Shown here one piece after another: positions 8,015 to 17,607 of a stretch of 64,000 bases of DNA. How positions within the stretch are numbered: position 1 is the first letter of the stretch; every line of letters starts with the position of its first letter. A program made the translations under genes and the position numbers. This stretch comes from Specibacter cremeus. Its GTDB lineage: Bacteria; Actinomycetota; Actinomycetes; Actinomycetales; Micrococcaceae. The stretch lies in the NCBI RefSeq assembly GCF_003946885.1, contig NZ_RWKQ01000012.1, positions 31,213 to 95,212 on the forward strand, written 5' to 3'. The notes under the pieces were generated by a model. The model worked only from the letters and a program-made list of their open reading frames with translations. It ran no database searches and was not told where the DNA came from.

Positions 8015-10486
8015 CTATTCCATCGCCAGGCCGGCCACGGGGGACAGCCGCGCCGCGCGCCGGGCCGGGATCACGGAGGCCAGCAGGCCCGCGGCGGCCG
8101 CCACCAGGATGACCAGCACCACCTGGCCCCACGGGATCACGGCCGTCACGGCCGTGAACGACCCCAGCGCCGACTGTGCACCCAGCCATCCGTAGACCAC
8201 GCCGAGCACCGAGCCGATGATCGCGGAGACGCCCGCGATCAGCACGGCCTCCAGGGCCAGCATGCCGCGCAGCTGTCCGCGGGTCAGGCCGAGCGCCCGC
8301 AGCAGCGAGTTCTCCCGGGTCCGCTCGAGCACGGACAGCGACAACGTGTTCGCCACGCCGATCAGCGCGATCAGCACGGCCACCGCCAGCATGCCCGTGA
8401 CGACCAGCAGCAGCATGTCGACGACCTGCCCGAACTGGGCCTTCTCAATGGCCGTCCCCGCCACCTGGAAGTCCTGCACGCCGAGGTCCTTCGCAAGCGG
8501 GGCCCGCAACGCCATGAGCGCCGAGGCGTCCAGCGACGGGTCCACGGAGATCCAAACCTGCTGTCCGGCACCCGCGCCGGACGCCGCGATGGTGGACGCC
8601 GAGACCAGCGGGGGCAGGCCGGACCCGGTCCCCACATGCACGGGCAGTACGGTGTTGGCGCCGCCGTGGTTGACTGTCACGGAGGCCGCCGTCGTGCCCT
8701 TGGGCATGACCACGGTTCCGCGGGCCGGCCGGTTGGCCGGGTTCTTCAGCACGGCGGCCGCGCCGGCGTCGGAAATGGAGTAGACCGGGAGGTCGCCCGC
8801 GGCGGTCGTGGCCGAGCCCACCGGGGAGAGGACGGCCAGCGCCTTCACGCCCCGCTGCTTCGCGGCGGCGGCCAGTTGGGCGTCCGTGAATGACGCGCCA
8901 TGGACGCTCACATCCACCGGGAAGTGGTTGTCCAGCGAGCTGTTCAGCGCGGTGCGGGCGGTGGCGGCGCCGGCCATCATCATGGTGACCAGCGTGACGC
9001 CGATGATCAGCGCCGACGCCGTGGCCGTGGTCCGGCGCGGGTTGCGCACGGCGTTCACGGCGGCCATCTTGCCCGGCACGCCGGCGGGCGCGGCCAGGCG
9101 CCCGGCCGCGCCGACCAGCCGCGGCACGAACAGTGTCGCGGCCAGGATGAGGCCGACGAAGGACATGGCCCCGGACGGCACGGCCACCACCAGGTTGGCG
9201 GCCAGCCCGGCGTACACCAGGCCGGCGCCGCCCAGCAGGAGCAGGGCGATGCCCAGCGCGAGCCGGGCCCGTCCGCGCTTGCTGCGCACGGACAGTTCGT
9301 CGGCCGGACGCAGCGCCGCCAACGGGGCGACGGCGGTCGCGGCCCGGGCCGGCACCAGCGCGGCGACGAGCGTCAGCAGGGTGCCGACCACCAGCCCGCC
9401 GATGACGGACGACGGCGGCACCGCCAAGGTGGCGAAGCGGAAGTCGGGATTCTGGCCCAGTGCCCCGAGCACCACGGCCATGACACCGATCGCGAACGCC
9501 ACCCCCAGCACGGAGGCGAGGAACCCGGTGATGAGGGCCTCCAGCAGCACGGAATTGCGGATCTGTCGCCGGCTGGCGCCCACGCACCGCAGCAGCGCCA
9601 GTTCGCGCGTGCGCTGGGCCACCAGGACGGAGAACGTGTTGGACACGACCAGGGCCGAGACGAGCAGGGCCACGGCCGCGAAGGCGAGCAGCACGATCGT
9701 GAGCCGGTCGGACCCGCCGGTGAACGACTGGACCGTCTCGGTCGTCTTCTGCTCCGGGGTGAGCACGCTGGACACCGGCTGCTTCACGGCGGCGGCGAGC
9801 GCCGCCGTCGTGCTTGCCACATCGGCGCCGGGTTTCAGGGCAACGGTGATCGTGCCGTAGGTCGGCGCCGGGCCCTCGAAGGCGGCCACCGTGGTGTTGG
9901 TGGCGGCGAACTGGGCCAGGCCGGATTCGTGCGGGTCGGCGGACGCCGCCATGATGCCGGTGACGGTGGCCGTGATGGCCGGCGTGGCCGCACGCGGCGC
10001 GTCGGCGGCCCCCGATGCCGGGCCGTACGTGCTCAGTGCCAGGGTGCTGCCGATCACCAGGTGCTGGGCCTCGGCGGTCTTGACGTCGACGGCCACCTGG
10101 CCGATGGCGGCGGGCCAGGCGCCGGAGGTCAGCGCCACAGGTTCCAGCGTCGCCGATGCCGGCAGGTTGCGCAGCGACGCAGCGATGGACGAACCCCCGG
10201 CCGTCGCCTGCAGGCCGAGTTGCCGGAGCGGGTACGACGCCGCGACGCCCGGCGTGGCCGCCACGGCGGCGGCCGACGCCGCGGTCAACGAAGATCCTGC
10301 CGTGGGGGAGATGACCAGGTCGGCCTTGACGTAGCTTTGCCCGAGGCTGGCGTTCAGTGACGCCTTCGTCGAGGCGTTGACCATGAGTGTGGCGGACAGG
10401 AACGCGACGGCCAGCAGCACGGCGATGGCGATGGCGATGAACCGCCGCGAGTGGGTCCTCAGTTGGCTGAGCGCAACGTTGAGCAT
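8015..10486 (-). CDS. FtsX/MacB-type ABC transporter permease
   Basis: Membrane subunit (823 aa) of an ABC exporter or mechanotransmission system. It has an N-terminal membrane helix (about 16-36), a large extracytoplasmic domain, three helices around 270-400 with the FtsX-typical RTRELALLRCVGASRRQIR, then a repeat of this plan with RTRENSLLRALGLTRGQLRG and final helices near 700-815. The duplicated 4+4 architecture is usual for Gram-positive FtsX-like permeases. The ATPase gene lies 3 bp upstream on the same strand. Substrate unknown; related systems handle antimicrobial peptides, lipoproteins or envelope signals. Confidence 0.92.
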   Translation of the reverse strand: MLNVALSQLRTHSRRFIAIAIAVLLAVAFLSATLMVNASTKASLNASLGQSYVKADLVISPTAGSSLTAASAAAVAATPGVAASYPLRQLGLQATAGGSSIAASLRNLPASATLEPVALTSGAWPAAIGQVAVDVKTAEAQHLVIGSTLALSTYGPASGAADAPRAATPAITATVTGIMAASADPHESGLAQFAATNTTVAAFEGPAPTYGTITVALKPGADVASTTAALAAAVKQPVSSVLTPEQKTTETVQSFTGGSDRLTIVLLAFAAVALLVSALVVSNTFSVLVAQRTRELALLRCVGASRRQIRNSVLLEALITGFLASVLGVAFAIGVMAVVLGALGQNPDFRFATLAVPPSSVIGGLVVGTLLTLVAALVPARAATAVAPLAALRPADELSVRSKRGRARLALGIALLLLGGAGLVYAGLAANLVVAVPSGAMSFVGLILAATLFVPRLVGAAGRLAAPAGVPGKMAAVNAVRNPRRTTATASALIIGVTLVTMMMAGAATARTALNSSLDNHFPVDVSVHGASFTDAQLAAAAKQRGVKALAVLSPVGSATTAAGDLPVYSISDAGAAAVLKNPANRPARGTVVMPKGTTAASVTVNHGGANTVLPVHVGTGSGLPPLVSASTIAASGAGAGQQVWISVDPSLDASALMALRAPLAKDLGVQDFQVAGTAIEKAQFGQVVDMLLLVVTGMLAVAVLIALIGVANTLSLSVLERTRENSLLRALGLTRGQLRGMLALEAVLIAGVSAIIGSVLGVVYGWLGAQSALGSFTAVTAVIPWGQVVLVILVAAAAGLLASVIPARRAARLSPVAGLAME

Positions 10487-10489
10487 CGG

Positions 10490-11245
10490 TCAGGCCCCCA
10501 GCTTGGCGAGCGCGGCGAGCACGGAGTCAACCGTCGGCGCCTCCAGGGAGCCGACCAGTTCGCCGTCGGCAATCAGCACGACGCGGTCGGCGTAGGAGGC
10601 GGCCACGGGATCGTGGGTGACCATGATGATGCTCTGGCCCATCTCTCGGCTGCTGCGCCGCAGCATGCCGAGCACCTCGGCGCCGGAGCGGGAGTCCAGG
10701 TTGCCGGTCGGTTCGTCGGCGAACACGACGTCGGGCCGGGTGAGCAGGGCCCGGGCGACGGCGACGCGCTGCTGCTGCCCGCCGGAGAGCTCGTGCGGCT
10801 TGTGCCCGAGCCGGCCGGTGAGCCCGAGCGTGGTGGTGATGAACTCGTACCATTCGGGGTCGAGCGTGCCGCCGGAGAGGGCCACGGGCAGCTTGATATT
10901 GGCCTCGGCGCTCAGCGTGGGTACCAGGTTGAACGCCTGGAACACGAAGCCGATCCGGTCGCGGCGCAGTTTCGTGAGCAGTTTGTCGTTCAGCCCGGTC
11001 AGTTCGGTGTCGCCGATGTGGATGGTGCCGGCGTCGGTCGTGTCCAGGCCGGCCAGGCAGTGCATGAGCGTGGACTTGCCGGAGCCCGACGGGCCCATGA
11101 TGGCCGTGAACTGCCCGGCCGGGAAGTCCAGGTCGATGCCCTGCAGGGCCGGCACGGACGCCTCGCCGCTGCCGTACGTCTTGCGCAGCCCCCGCGCCCG
11201 GACGGCGTGCGTCGTGGTGGTTGATGGGTCGGTGATGATCGTCAT
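10490..11245 (-). CDS. MacB/LolD-type ABC transporter ATP-binding protein
   Basis: Cytoplasmic ATPase (251 aa) that energises the FtsX-type permease encoded 3 bp downstream. Walker [10 protein letters not shown], signature [15 protein letters not shown], Walker [14 protein letters not shown] and the switch region [14 protein letters not shown] are all intact. The motif [20 protein letters not shown] is characteristic of the MacB/LolD subfamily. The two-component genes lie downstream of the neighbouring VOC gene, so they may sense the same envelope stress, but this is inferred from position only. Confidence 0.93.
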   Translation of the reverse strand: MTIITDPSTTTTHAVRARGLRKTYGSGEASVPALQGIDLDFPAGQFTAIMGPSGSGKSTLMHCLAGLDTTDAGTIHIGDTELTGLNDKLLTKLRRDRIGFVFQAFNLVPTLSAEANIKLPVALSGGTLDPEWYEFITTTLGLTGRLGHKPHELSGGQQQRVAVARALLTRPDVVFADEPTGNLDSRSGAEVLGMLRRSSREMGQSIIMVTHDPVAASYADRVVLIADGELVGSLEAPTVDSVLAALAKLGA

Positions 11246-11491
11246 GCCTCCACGCTATGGGTGGCTTGGCCGGCTGTGGATCGGAGCCAAGGTGGAAAAG
11301 CGGTGACGGGCGACGCCGGTCCCTCCTACCGCGGGATGACCCGCCGTCCGCCGGTGGCCGCCGGCTTGGACGGGCACGATGTTGACACGCAGCGTTCGGT
11401 CTGCTTCGAACGGTGGCCAGGTGTGTTGCCGGCCATCTGCCGTAAGGTCGGGGTACAGGTTTCACTGATGACACGATTGGGAGGGCCAGCC
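11246..11491. other. intergenic region, ABC exporter / VOC
   Basis: This 246-bp divergent region should hold both promoters. A stretch at about 11303-11320 (GTGACGGGCGACGCCGGT) matches one arm of the palindrome at 20924-20982, but its second arm is not conserved here. No convincing gene is seen. Confidence 0.4.
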
Positions 11492-11902
11492 ATGACCGGC
11501 ACCACGCCAGACGGCTACACGACCGCGGCTCCGTGGATCGTCACCGACGACACGGGCGCCCTGCTCGATTTCATCACGGCCGCGTTCGAGGGCATCGAAC
11601 TCGCCCGGGTCGCCGTCGAGGACGGCAGCATCGGGCACGCCGAAATCCGGGTGGGCGACACCGTATTGCTGGCGTTCGACCGACGCGCGGACTGGCCCGT
11701 GATGCCGTCCCTGTTACGGATCTTCGTCCCCGACGCCGACGCCGCCTTCGCGAGGGCGACGGCCTCGGGCGCGCGCATCGTCACGGAACTGTCGAACAGC
11801 GCCTGGGGCGACCGCGGCGGACGCGTGCGCGACCCGTTCGGCAATATCTGGTGGGTCATGTCCCACGTCGAGGATGTCCCGCAGGCCCAAATTTGGGCGT
11901 GA
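11492..11902 (+). CDS. VOC-superfamily (glyoxalase/bleomycin-resistance-like) protein, probably shortened
   Basis: A 136-aa protein with the paired beta-alpha-beta-beta-beta fold of the vicinal oxygen chelate superfamily, PhnB-like subgroup: WIVTDDTGALLDFITAAF, GHAEIRVGDTVLLAF, then the second module LLRIFVPDADAAFARATASGA, GDRGGRVRDPFGNIWWVMSHVEDV. ATG 11492 was chosen because GGGAGG precedes it by about 10 bp and the fold begins there. Related proteins normally run about 20-30 residues further. Those residues appear to exist directly after the TGA stop, in the same frame. Substrate unknown. Confidence 0.85.
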   Translation: MTGTTPDGYTTAAPWIVTDDTGALLDFITAAFEGIELARVAVEDGSIGHAEIRVGDTVLLAFDRRADWPVMPSLLRIFVPDADAAFARATASGARIVTELSNSAWGDRGGRVRDPFGNIWWVMSHVEDVPQAQIWA

Positions 11903-12013
11903 ATGAACGAACCCGCCTACGCCGCGTCGATGCGGGACGCGCAGCAGAGCCTGGACGCCGAGCTCAGCGGCCGGGAGACGGGCATTGCCAGCACCCCGAT
12001 GGCGCCGGGCTGA
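11903..12013 (+). pseudogene. in-frame continuation of VOC protein after TGA
   Basis: Immediately after the TGA at 11900-11902 the same frame reads on with an ATG and 36 codons (MNEPAYAASMRDAQQSLDAE onward) to a TGA at 12011-12013. The pattern xxPxYAxxMRxAQxSLD resembles the C-terminal tail that normally follows VEDV in PhnB-like VOC proteins. This suggests a nonsense mutation in an originally longer gene; stop read-through or separate translation is less likely. Confidence 0.5.
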
Positions 12014-12028
12014 AGGGTGGGGGCGTTG

Positions 12029-12730
12029 CTACGGCGAGACGACGCCCGTCTCGTAGGCGATCACGACGACCTGGACGCGGTCCCGGGCGCCCAGCTTCGC
12101 CAGGATGTGGCCCACATGCGTCTTGACCGTGGCCTCGGACACGAACAGCGTGGACGCGATCTCCGGGTTCGAGAGCCCCTGGGCGATCAGCGTGAACACC
12201 TCGTGCTCCCGTGCGGTGAGCGTCGCCACGGCCGCCGCATTCGCGTCGTTGGAGGCGCTCGGCGCGGACAGCAGCGGCGCCACATGGTCCAGCAGCCGCC
12301 GGGTCGTGGACGGGGCGATCACGGCGTCGCCCTGGTACACGGTCCGGATGGCGCCGAGCAGTTCCTCGGGCGGCGCGTCCTTGAGCAGGAACCCGCTGGC
12401 GCCGGCCTGGATGGCGGCCAGCGCGTACTCGTCCAGGTCGAACGTCGTCAAGACCATGATCTTCAGGCTCGACAACCATGACCCGGCCGGCGCGGACCGG
12501 ATCCGCTCCATGAGCCGGCGCGTCGTCTCGATGCCGTCCATGGCGGGCATGCGCACGTCCATGAGTACCACGTCGGTGGCGGTGGCCTGCAGGGCGGCGA
12601 GCGCCTCGACGCCGTTGCCGGCCTGGACCACCACCTCCAGGTCGGGCTGGGAATTGATGAGCATGCCGAACCCGGAACGGACCAGCTGCTGGTCGTCGAC
12701 CAGGGCGACGCGGATGGGATGGGTGGTCAT
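12029..12730 (-). CDS. LuxR-family response regulator
   Basis: DNA-binding response regulator of 233 aa. The N-terminal receiver domain has acidic pocket VDD (11-13) and phospho-acceptor Asp58 in [13 protein letters not shown]. The C-terminal LuxR/NarL helix-turn-helix reads [20 protein letters not shown] followed by [14 protein letters not shown]. The gene is directly abutted by its cognate histidine kinase upstream (kinase TAA next to the regulator ATG), so both are co-translated. Likely target candidates are the nearby MacB/FtsX exporter genes, by analogy with LiaRS-type systems. Confidence 0.95.
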   Translation of the reverse strand: MTTHPIRVALVDDQQLVRSGFGMLINSQPDLEVVVQAGNGVEALAALQATATDVVLMDVRMPAMDGIETTRRLMERIRSAPAGSWLSSLKIMVLTTFDLDEYALAAIQAGASGFLLKDAPPEELLGAIRTVYQGDAVIAPSTTRRLLDHVAPLLSAPSASNDANAAAVATLTAREHEVFTLIAQGLSNPEIASTLFVSEATVKTHVGHILAKLGARDRVQVVVIAYETGVVSP

Positions 12731-13924
12731 TTACGTCTCCGTGTAGGGGATGAAGGCCAAGACGACGAACCCGCCGCCTGCCCGCGGCTTGGCGTCCAGC
12801 GTTCCATCATAGAGTTTCACGCGCTCGGCCATGCCGCGCAGCCCGTTGCCGCCGCCGCTGGGCAGGGTGCCGCGGGTGATGGTCGACGCCGCCGCGCCCC
12901 TGCCGTCGTCGGTGACGGTGATTTGCAGGCCGCGGCCCGTCCAGTCGAGGACCACGGACGCGACGACCTTCGGTCCGCCGTGTTTGATGACGTTGGTCAG
13001 CGATTCCTGGACGACGCGGTAGGCGGTCAGTTCGGCGCCGGCGGGCAGTGTGCGGCGTGGTTCGCCGGTGACCGCGTAGGACACCGTGAGGCCGGCGGCG
13101 CGCGTGCCCAGCAGCAATTCGTCGAGGTCGCCGAGGCCGGGCAGCGGGCGGGTCGAGGCCGCTTCGTCGCCACGCAGCACGCCCAGCAGCCGGCGCATTT
13201 CGCGCAGGGATGTCCGGCCGGTGTCGGCGATCGTGGCCAGCGCGGCGGGGGCGACGGCCGGGTCCGCGGCGGCGGCGTAACGGGCCCCGTCGGCCTGGGT
13301 GATGATGACCGACAGTGAATGGGCGACGATGTCGTGCATCTCCCGGGCGATGTGCGCCCGTTCATCGCCCGCCGCCAGCTCGCGCTCCTGCTGCTGTTCG
13401 ATCTCGAGCCGGTGTGCCCGGTCCTCGAGCGCCTGTTCGCGCAGGCGCTTGGTCCGGGTGAGGTCGCCGGCGGTCCAGCTGAACAACACCAGCACCCACA
13501 CCAGCACCAGCAGCACGAACGAGATGGGCAGCGAGGCCACCGGTTCGCCCGTCACGGTGGTGAAGTAGCGGGTGACCAGCATGACGCCGCCCCCCAGAGC
13601 CAGGACCAGGCCGCCGAGGCTCGCCCAGCGGGGGGCGTACGCCGCCAGCGCGTAGACGGTCAACGGGACGGCGACGTTCGCCGGCGACGGCGGAACGGAC
13701 AGCGACCATTGCACGATGCACGCCGCGGCAATGACGACCCCGGACGGGACCGTCCGGGTGCGCCGCCACGCGAGGGGGGCCAGCAGCACCGTGTCGAAGG
13801 CAACGCCGCGCAGGCCGGCACCGCCGGCCGTGCCGAGCCCCACGAAGAGCAACCACAGCACGGCCATGGCCGTGAAGTCGACGGCAAAGCGGTGCCGCCG
13901 GAACCAGTCGTAGATGGAATGCAT
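12731..13924 (-). CDS. sensor histidine kinase, HisKA_3 type
   Basis: Membrane sensor kinase (397 aa) with about five or six N-terminal hydrophobic helices and almost no extracytoplasmic loop. A coiled segment rich in Gln/Glu/Arg follows, then a HisKA_3 box with phospho-accepting His197 in [15 protein letters not shown]. The ATPase domain ends with [16 protein letters not shown] and the VTDDGRGA N-box. The start [13 protein letters not shown] (13924) was chosen over an upstream in-frame ATG because upstream residues are not kinase-like. Short-loop kinases of this class usually sense membrane perturbation. Partner: the adjacent LuxR-type regulator. Confidence 0.93.
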   Translation of the reverse strand: MHSIYDWFRRHRFAVDFTAMAVLWLLFVGLGTAGGAGLRGVAFDTVLLAPLAWRRTRTVPSGVVIAAACIVQWSLSVPPSPANVAVPLTVYALAAYAPRWASLGGLVLALGGGVMLVTRYFTTVTGEPVASLPISFVLLVLVWVLVLFSWTAGDLTRTKRLREQALEDRAHRLEIEQQQERELAAGDERAHIAREMHDIVAHSLSVIITQADGARYAAAADPAVAPAALATIADTGRTSLREMRRLLGVLRGDEAASTRPLPGLGDLDELLLGTRAAGLTVSYAVTGEPRRTLPAGAELTAYRVVQESLTNVIKHGGPKVVASVVLDWTGRGLQITVTDDGRGAAASTITRGTLPSGGGNGLRGMAERVKLYDGTLDAKPRAGGGFVVLAFIPYTET

Positions 13925-14001
13925 GACCACACGGTCAACAGTAGGCGGGCGGGGCCGGTGCCGGCATCCTGCCCCGGGTGGAGGCTCCGCCCGCCCGACC
14001 G

Positions 14002-14035
14002 TCCACATGATGGTACCGAATGCCCATCATGTGGA
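14002..14035. promoter_or_regulatory. 12-bp perfect inverted repeat upstream of leuB
   Basis: TCCACATGATGG (14002-14013) is repeated as its exact complement CCATCATGTGGA (14024-14035) around a 10-bp spacer, ending 21 bp before the leuB ATG and lying between divergent genes. The size and position fit a dimeric operator for leuB; a transcript hairpin is also possible. The regulator is not identified. Confidence 0.55.
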
Positions 14036-14056
14036 TGGTCTGGATACGCTGGCGGC

Positions 14057-15109
14057 ATGAGCGCATCGATTGATATTGCCGTCATCCCGGGCGACGGCAT
14101 CGGCCCGGAAGTCATTGCGGAGGCCGTCAAGGTCCTGTCCAAGGTCGCCGCGGCGGACGGCGTTGCGTTGTCCCTCACGGAGTACAAGCTTGGTGCCGAG
14201 CACTGGCTGGCCACCGGCGAGACGCTCCCGGAGAGCACCATCGACGCCCTGCGCGGCCACGACGCCATCCTGTTCGGCGCGGTCGGCGCGGCGCCCGGCG
14301 ACACGCGCATCCCGTCGGGGCTTATCGAGCGCGAGATGCTGCTGAAGCTGCGCTTCAGCCTGGACCACTTTGTGAACCTGCGTCCGTCCCGCCTGTACGA
14401 CGGCGTGGCCTCGCCGTTGGCTGACCCCGGCACGATCGACTTCGTCGTGGTGCGTGAAGGCACCGAGGGTCCCTATGTGGGCAACGGCGGCGTGTTGCGC
14501 AAGGGCACGCCGCACGAGGTCGCCACCGAGGTGTCCGTGAACACCGCGTACGGGGTGGAGCGCGTGGTCCGGGACGGGTTCCGCCGGGCCGCCGCGCGCC
14601 CGCGCAAGAAGCTGACCTACGTGCACAAGCACAATGTGCTGGTCCATGCCGGGCACCTGTGGAAGCGCACCGTGGAGGCCGTCGCGGCCGAGTTCCCGGA
14701 CGTCGCCGTCGACTACCTGCACGTGGACGCGGCCATGATCTTCCTCGTCACCGACCCGTCCCGGTTCGACGTGATCGTCACCGACAACCTGTTCGGCGAC
14801 ATCATCACCGACCTGGCCGCGGCCGTCAGCGGTGGCATCGGCCTGGCCGCCTCCGGCAACATCAACATGGACCGCACGGCGCCGTCCATGTTCGAGCCGG
14901 TGCACGGCTCCGCCCCGGACATCGCCGGGCGGCAGTTGGCCGACCCGACGGCCGCCATCCTGTCCGCGGCGTTGCTGCTGGACCATGTGGGCCACCCGGC
15001 CGCGGCGGCCCGGATCGAGACGGCCGTGGCCGCCGACGTCGCCGCCCGCGGCGAGGCCGGCCCGCGGTCCACGAGCGGCATCGGCGACGCCATCGCCGCG
15101 CGGCTCTGA
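14057..15109 (+). CDS. leuB: 3-isopropylmalate dehydrogenase
   Basis: Oxidatively decarboxylates 3-isopropylmalate to 2-oxoisocaproate in leucine synthesis. The 350 aa show the IPMDH/ICDH fold: [20 protein letters not shown] at the N-terminus, [33 protein letters not shown] catalytic Lys/Asp region [11 protein letters not shown] and [26 protein letters not shown] and the NAD-binding [13 protein letters not shown]. The start ATG follows the inverted-repeat operator candidate. ilvE follows 133 bp downstream; leuCD lie separately at about 32-34 kb. Confidence 0.97.
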   Translation: MSASIDIAVIPGDGIGPEVIAEAVKVLSKVAAADGVALSLTEYKLGAEHWLATGETLPESTIDALRGHDAILFGAVGAAPGDTRIPSGLIEREMLLKLRFSLDHFVNLRPSRLYDGVASPLADPGTIDFVVVREGTEGPYVGNGGVLRKGTPHEVATEVSVNTAYGVERVVRDGFRRAAARPRKKLTYVHKHNVLVHAGHLWKRTVEAVAAEFPDVAVDYLHVDAAMIFLVTDPSRFDVIVTDNLFGDIITDLAAAVSGGIGLAASGNINMDRTAPSMFEPVHGSAPDIAGRQLADPTAAILSAALLLDHVGHPAAAARIETAVAADVAARGEAGPRSTSGIGDAIAARL

Positions 15110-15242
15110 CGGCGCGGGGGTAGGCTTGGTCACTAGAGTGAGTGCACCGTAACCGAAAGTTGGCGGGTGCTTACGCTGCACAGACCCAACCGCCCGGCCC
15201 CCTGGCACCACCCGTGACGGGCACATTTCATGTGGAGGAAGC

Positions 15243-16355
15243 ATGACCCTTTCAACGAGCGAGCTCACGTTCTCGCAGCAGCGAAACACCGCCCCGAAGA
15301 GCGAGGCCGAGCGGGCGGCCATCCTGGCCGACCCGGGCTTTGGCGACTACTTCACGGACCACACCGCGGTCATCGACTACAAGGTCGACGCGGAGGGCCA
15401 GGGTGGCTGGTCGAATGCGCGCATCGAACCCTACGGCCCCATTGCCATGGACCCGGCCGCCGCGGTGCTGCACTACGGGCAGGAGATCTTCGAGGGCCTG
15501 AAGGCCTACCGGCACGCCGATGGCTCCGTTTGGACGTTCCGGCCCGAGGCCAACGCGGCCAGGCTGAACGCCTCGGCCCGCCGGCTGGCCCTGCCGGAGC
15601 TGGCGCCGGAGTTGTTCATCGAGTCGCTGCGCCAGCTCGTCGCCATCGACCGGGACTGGGTGCCGTCCGGCGACGGCGAGGCCCTGTACCTGCGCCCGTT
15701 CATGATCGCCACGGAGGCGTTCCTGGGCGTGCGCCCGGCCCGGGAGGTGTCCTTCCGGGTCATCGCGTCCCCGGCCGGGAACTACTTCGGCGGCGAGCTG
15801 AAGCCCGTGTCGATCTGGCTGTCCACCGGCTACGCCCGGGCCGGCGAGGGCGGCACCGGCGAGGCCAAGTGCGGCGGCAACTACGCGGCGTCGCTGGCGG
15901 CACAGCTGGAGGCCGAGGCGCACGGCTGCAAGCAGGTGCTGTTCCTGGACCCGTTCAACGACAACGCCATCGAGGAACTCGGCGGCATGAACATCTTCTT
16001 CGTGTTCAAGGACGGCCGGCTCGTCACGCCGGCGCTGAACGGGCACATCCTGCACGGCGTCACGCGGGCCTCGGTGTTGCAGCTGGCGGCCGACCGCGGA
16101 ATGAAGGTGGAGGAACGCAAGATCACCATCGACGAATGGCGTGACGGGGTGGCCTCCGGCGACATCACGGAAGCGTTCGCCTGCGGCACGGCCGCCGTGC
16201 TCACCCCGATCGGCGAACTGAAGACGGCCGACGGCGTCATCGCCTCCCCGGGCTCCGGTGCCGGCGAGGTCACCATGTCGATCCGCGAACAGCTGCTGGG
16301 CATCCAGACCGGCGCCATCGAGGACCTGCACGGTTGGCTGACGCGCCTGGCCTAG
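15243..16355 (+). CDS. ilvE: branched-chain amino acid aminotransferase
   Basis: PLP enzyme transferring amino groups to 2-oxo acids in the final step of Leu, Ile and Val synthesis. The 370 aa fit the class IV type II subgroup. Motifs include LHYGQEIFEGLKAYR, FRPEANAARLNASARRL, the PLP Lys209 in GEAKCGGNYAAS, and AFACGTAAVLTPIG near the C-terminus. ATG 15243 is preceded by GGAGG. The 133-bp leader was checked for a T-box or Leu-rich leader peptide and neither is evident. A long palindrome directly after the stop should act as terminator. Confidence 0.97.
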   Translation: MTLSTSELTFSQQRNTAPKSEAERAAILADPGFGDYFTDHTAVIDYKVDAEGQGGWSNARIEPYGPIAMDPAAAVLHYGQEIFEGLKAYRHADGSVWTFRPEANAARLNASARRLALPELAPELFIESLRQLVAIDRDWVPSGDGEALYLRPFMIATEAFLGVRPAREVSFRVIASPAGNYFGGELKPVSIWLSTGYARAGEGGTGEAKCGGNYAASLAAQLEAEAHGCKQVLFLDPFNDNAIEELGGMNIFFVFKDGRLVTPALNGHILHGVTRASVLQLAADRGMKVEERKITIDEWRDGVASGDITEAFACGTAAVLTPIGELKTADGVIASPGSGAGEVTMSIREQLLGIQTGAIEDLHGWLTRLA

Positions 16356-16364
16356 CTCCCCACC

Positions 16365-16426
16365 AAACTGGTGGTCACTTGTTGCACGAAATCCTCGGAT
16401 TCCATGCAACAAGTGACCACCAGTTT
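16365..16426. repeat. 62-nt perfect palindrome downstream of ilvE
   Basis: Left arm 16365-16386 and right arm 16405-16426 are perfectly complementary over 22 nt (arms begin AAACTGGTGGTCACTTGTTG) around an 18-nt loop. It begins 9 bp after the ilvE stop. It could act as a terminator or be a REPIN-like element; there is no long T run. Confidence 0.85.
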
Positions 16427-16515
16427 GCGTCAGTGGGGCATGTCGGCGATTTTGCCGGGCCGGCATCCGGCAAACATTCGTGGACCCGCGCCATGAACCG
16501 TGTTGAAGCTATTGC

Positions 16516-16695
16516 GTGCACTTCAGGGTGCTGGTCCTGGCTCGGGTCTGCCTCGAATCGCTGATCGCCACGATTCGCACGGCGGACAACACCCGTGAGC
16601 TGGTCCGGCTGCAGGGTGGCGCGGCGGGACCGTACCTGTCCGACGGCGCGGCGAGCGTGCCGCCGTCGAACCCGTACCAGCCGTCGCAACCCTAG
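16516..16695 (+). pseudogene. short ORF, possible 3' remnant of a lost gene
   Basis: A 59-aa frame from GTG 16516 encodes an amphipathic segment (ESLIATIRTADNTRELVRL) followed by a Pro-rich end SVPPSNPYQPSQP. It looks like the C-terminal tail of a larger protein that has lost its 5' part, but no family is recognised. The surrounding 330 bp between the palindrome and the next gene contain no other coding signal. Confidence 0.3.
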
Positions 16696-16758
16696 CCACC
16701 GGGCGCGGTTTCGTTTTGCGCCGACCGCCGCGCCAACTCAGCCGATAGACTCGGCCCC

Positions 16759-17532
16759 ATGCGTATCGCCCGATTTGTTGTAGACGATGACCCGAAGTAC
16801 GGCGTGGTGGAGGGGGATCCCGGCAGTGAAGTCGTCACTGTCATCAAGGGCGACCCGTTCTTCAATGGCATCGAGCCGACCACCATCCGGTATCCGCTGG
16901 AGGACGTGCGCCTTGTCGCGCCGATCATCCCGCGCAGCAAGGTGGTCGGCGTGGGCCGCAACTTCGTCGAGCACGCCCACGAGCTCGGCAACGAGGTGCC
17001 GACCCACCCGTTGCTGTTCCTGAAGCCCAATACGTCCGTGATCGGCCCGGGGGAGCGCATCGTGCTTCCCGAGTTCTCCGAGGAGGTCTCCTACGAGGCC
17101 GAACTGTGCGTGGTCATCGGCCGGATCTGCAAGGACGTGCCGGAGGAGCGGGTCGACGAGGTGATCTTCGGGTACACGTGCGGCAACGACCTGACGGCCC
17201 GGGACGCGCAGAAAACCGACCTGCAGTGGGCGCGCGCCAAGGGCTTCGACACGTCCGCGCCCTTGGGCCCGTGGATTGAAACCGAGCTGGACCCGGAGGA
17301 CCTTGACATCAAGGCCTGGCTGAACGGCGAGCTGCGCCAGGACGGCAACACCTCGCAGATGATCCGCGGCGTGCGCGAACTCGTCTCGATCGTCTCCCGC
17401 GCGTTCACGCTGCTGCCGGGCGACGTGATCATGACGGGCACGCCCGCCGGCGTCGGGCTGGTCACGGCCGGTGACCGGTGCGACATCGAGATCGAGGGCA
17501 TCGGCCGGCTGTCCAACCCGGTGACGCGGTAG
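16759..17532 (+). CDS. fumarylacetoacetate hydrolase family protein
   Basis: A 257-aa FAH-superfamily protein (2-hydroxyhepta-diene isomerase, acylpyruvase or oxaloacetate decarboxylase type). The N-terminal beta domain is followed by the catalytic fold: VGRNFVEHAHELGN, LFLKPNTSVIGPG, the metal-binding EAELCVVIGR region (ExE), YTCGNDLTARDAQ, GFDTSAPLGPWI and DVIMTGTPAGVGL. The small actinobacterial members often sit beside gltX in this phylum and probably act on C3-C5 oxo acids; the substrate is inferred. TAGACT at 16746-16751 ends 7 bp before the ATG, so the message may be leaderless. Confidence 0.93.
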   Translation: MRIARFVVDDDPKYGVVEGDPGSEVVTVIKGDPFFNGIEPTTIRYPLEDVRLVAPIIPRSKVVGVGRNFVEHAHELGNEVPTHPLLFLKPNTSVIGPGERIVLPEFSEEVSYEAELCVVIGRICKDVPEERVDEVIFGYTCGNDLTARDAQKTDLQWARAKGFDTSAPLGPWIETELDPEDLDIKAWLNGELRQDGNTSQMIRGVRELVSIVSRAFTLLPGDVIMTGTPAGVGLVTAGDRCDIEIEGIGRLSNPVTR

Positions 17533-17607
17533 CACGGACGTGCATTTCCCGGATGGGGGCCGGGAACCGGTGGAGACTGCCCACCGTCGGCAGGCGGCCA
17601 CGGCAAC

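Noticed and set aside
15110..15242. T-box or leader-peptide attenuator before ilvE
   Set aside because: No T-box consensus, no run of Leu/Ile/Val codons with start and stop, and no antiterminator pairing was found.
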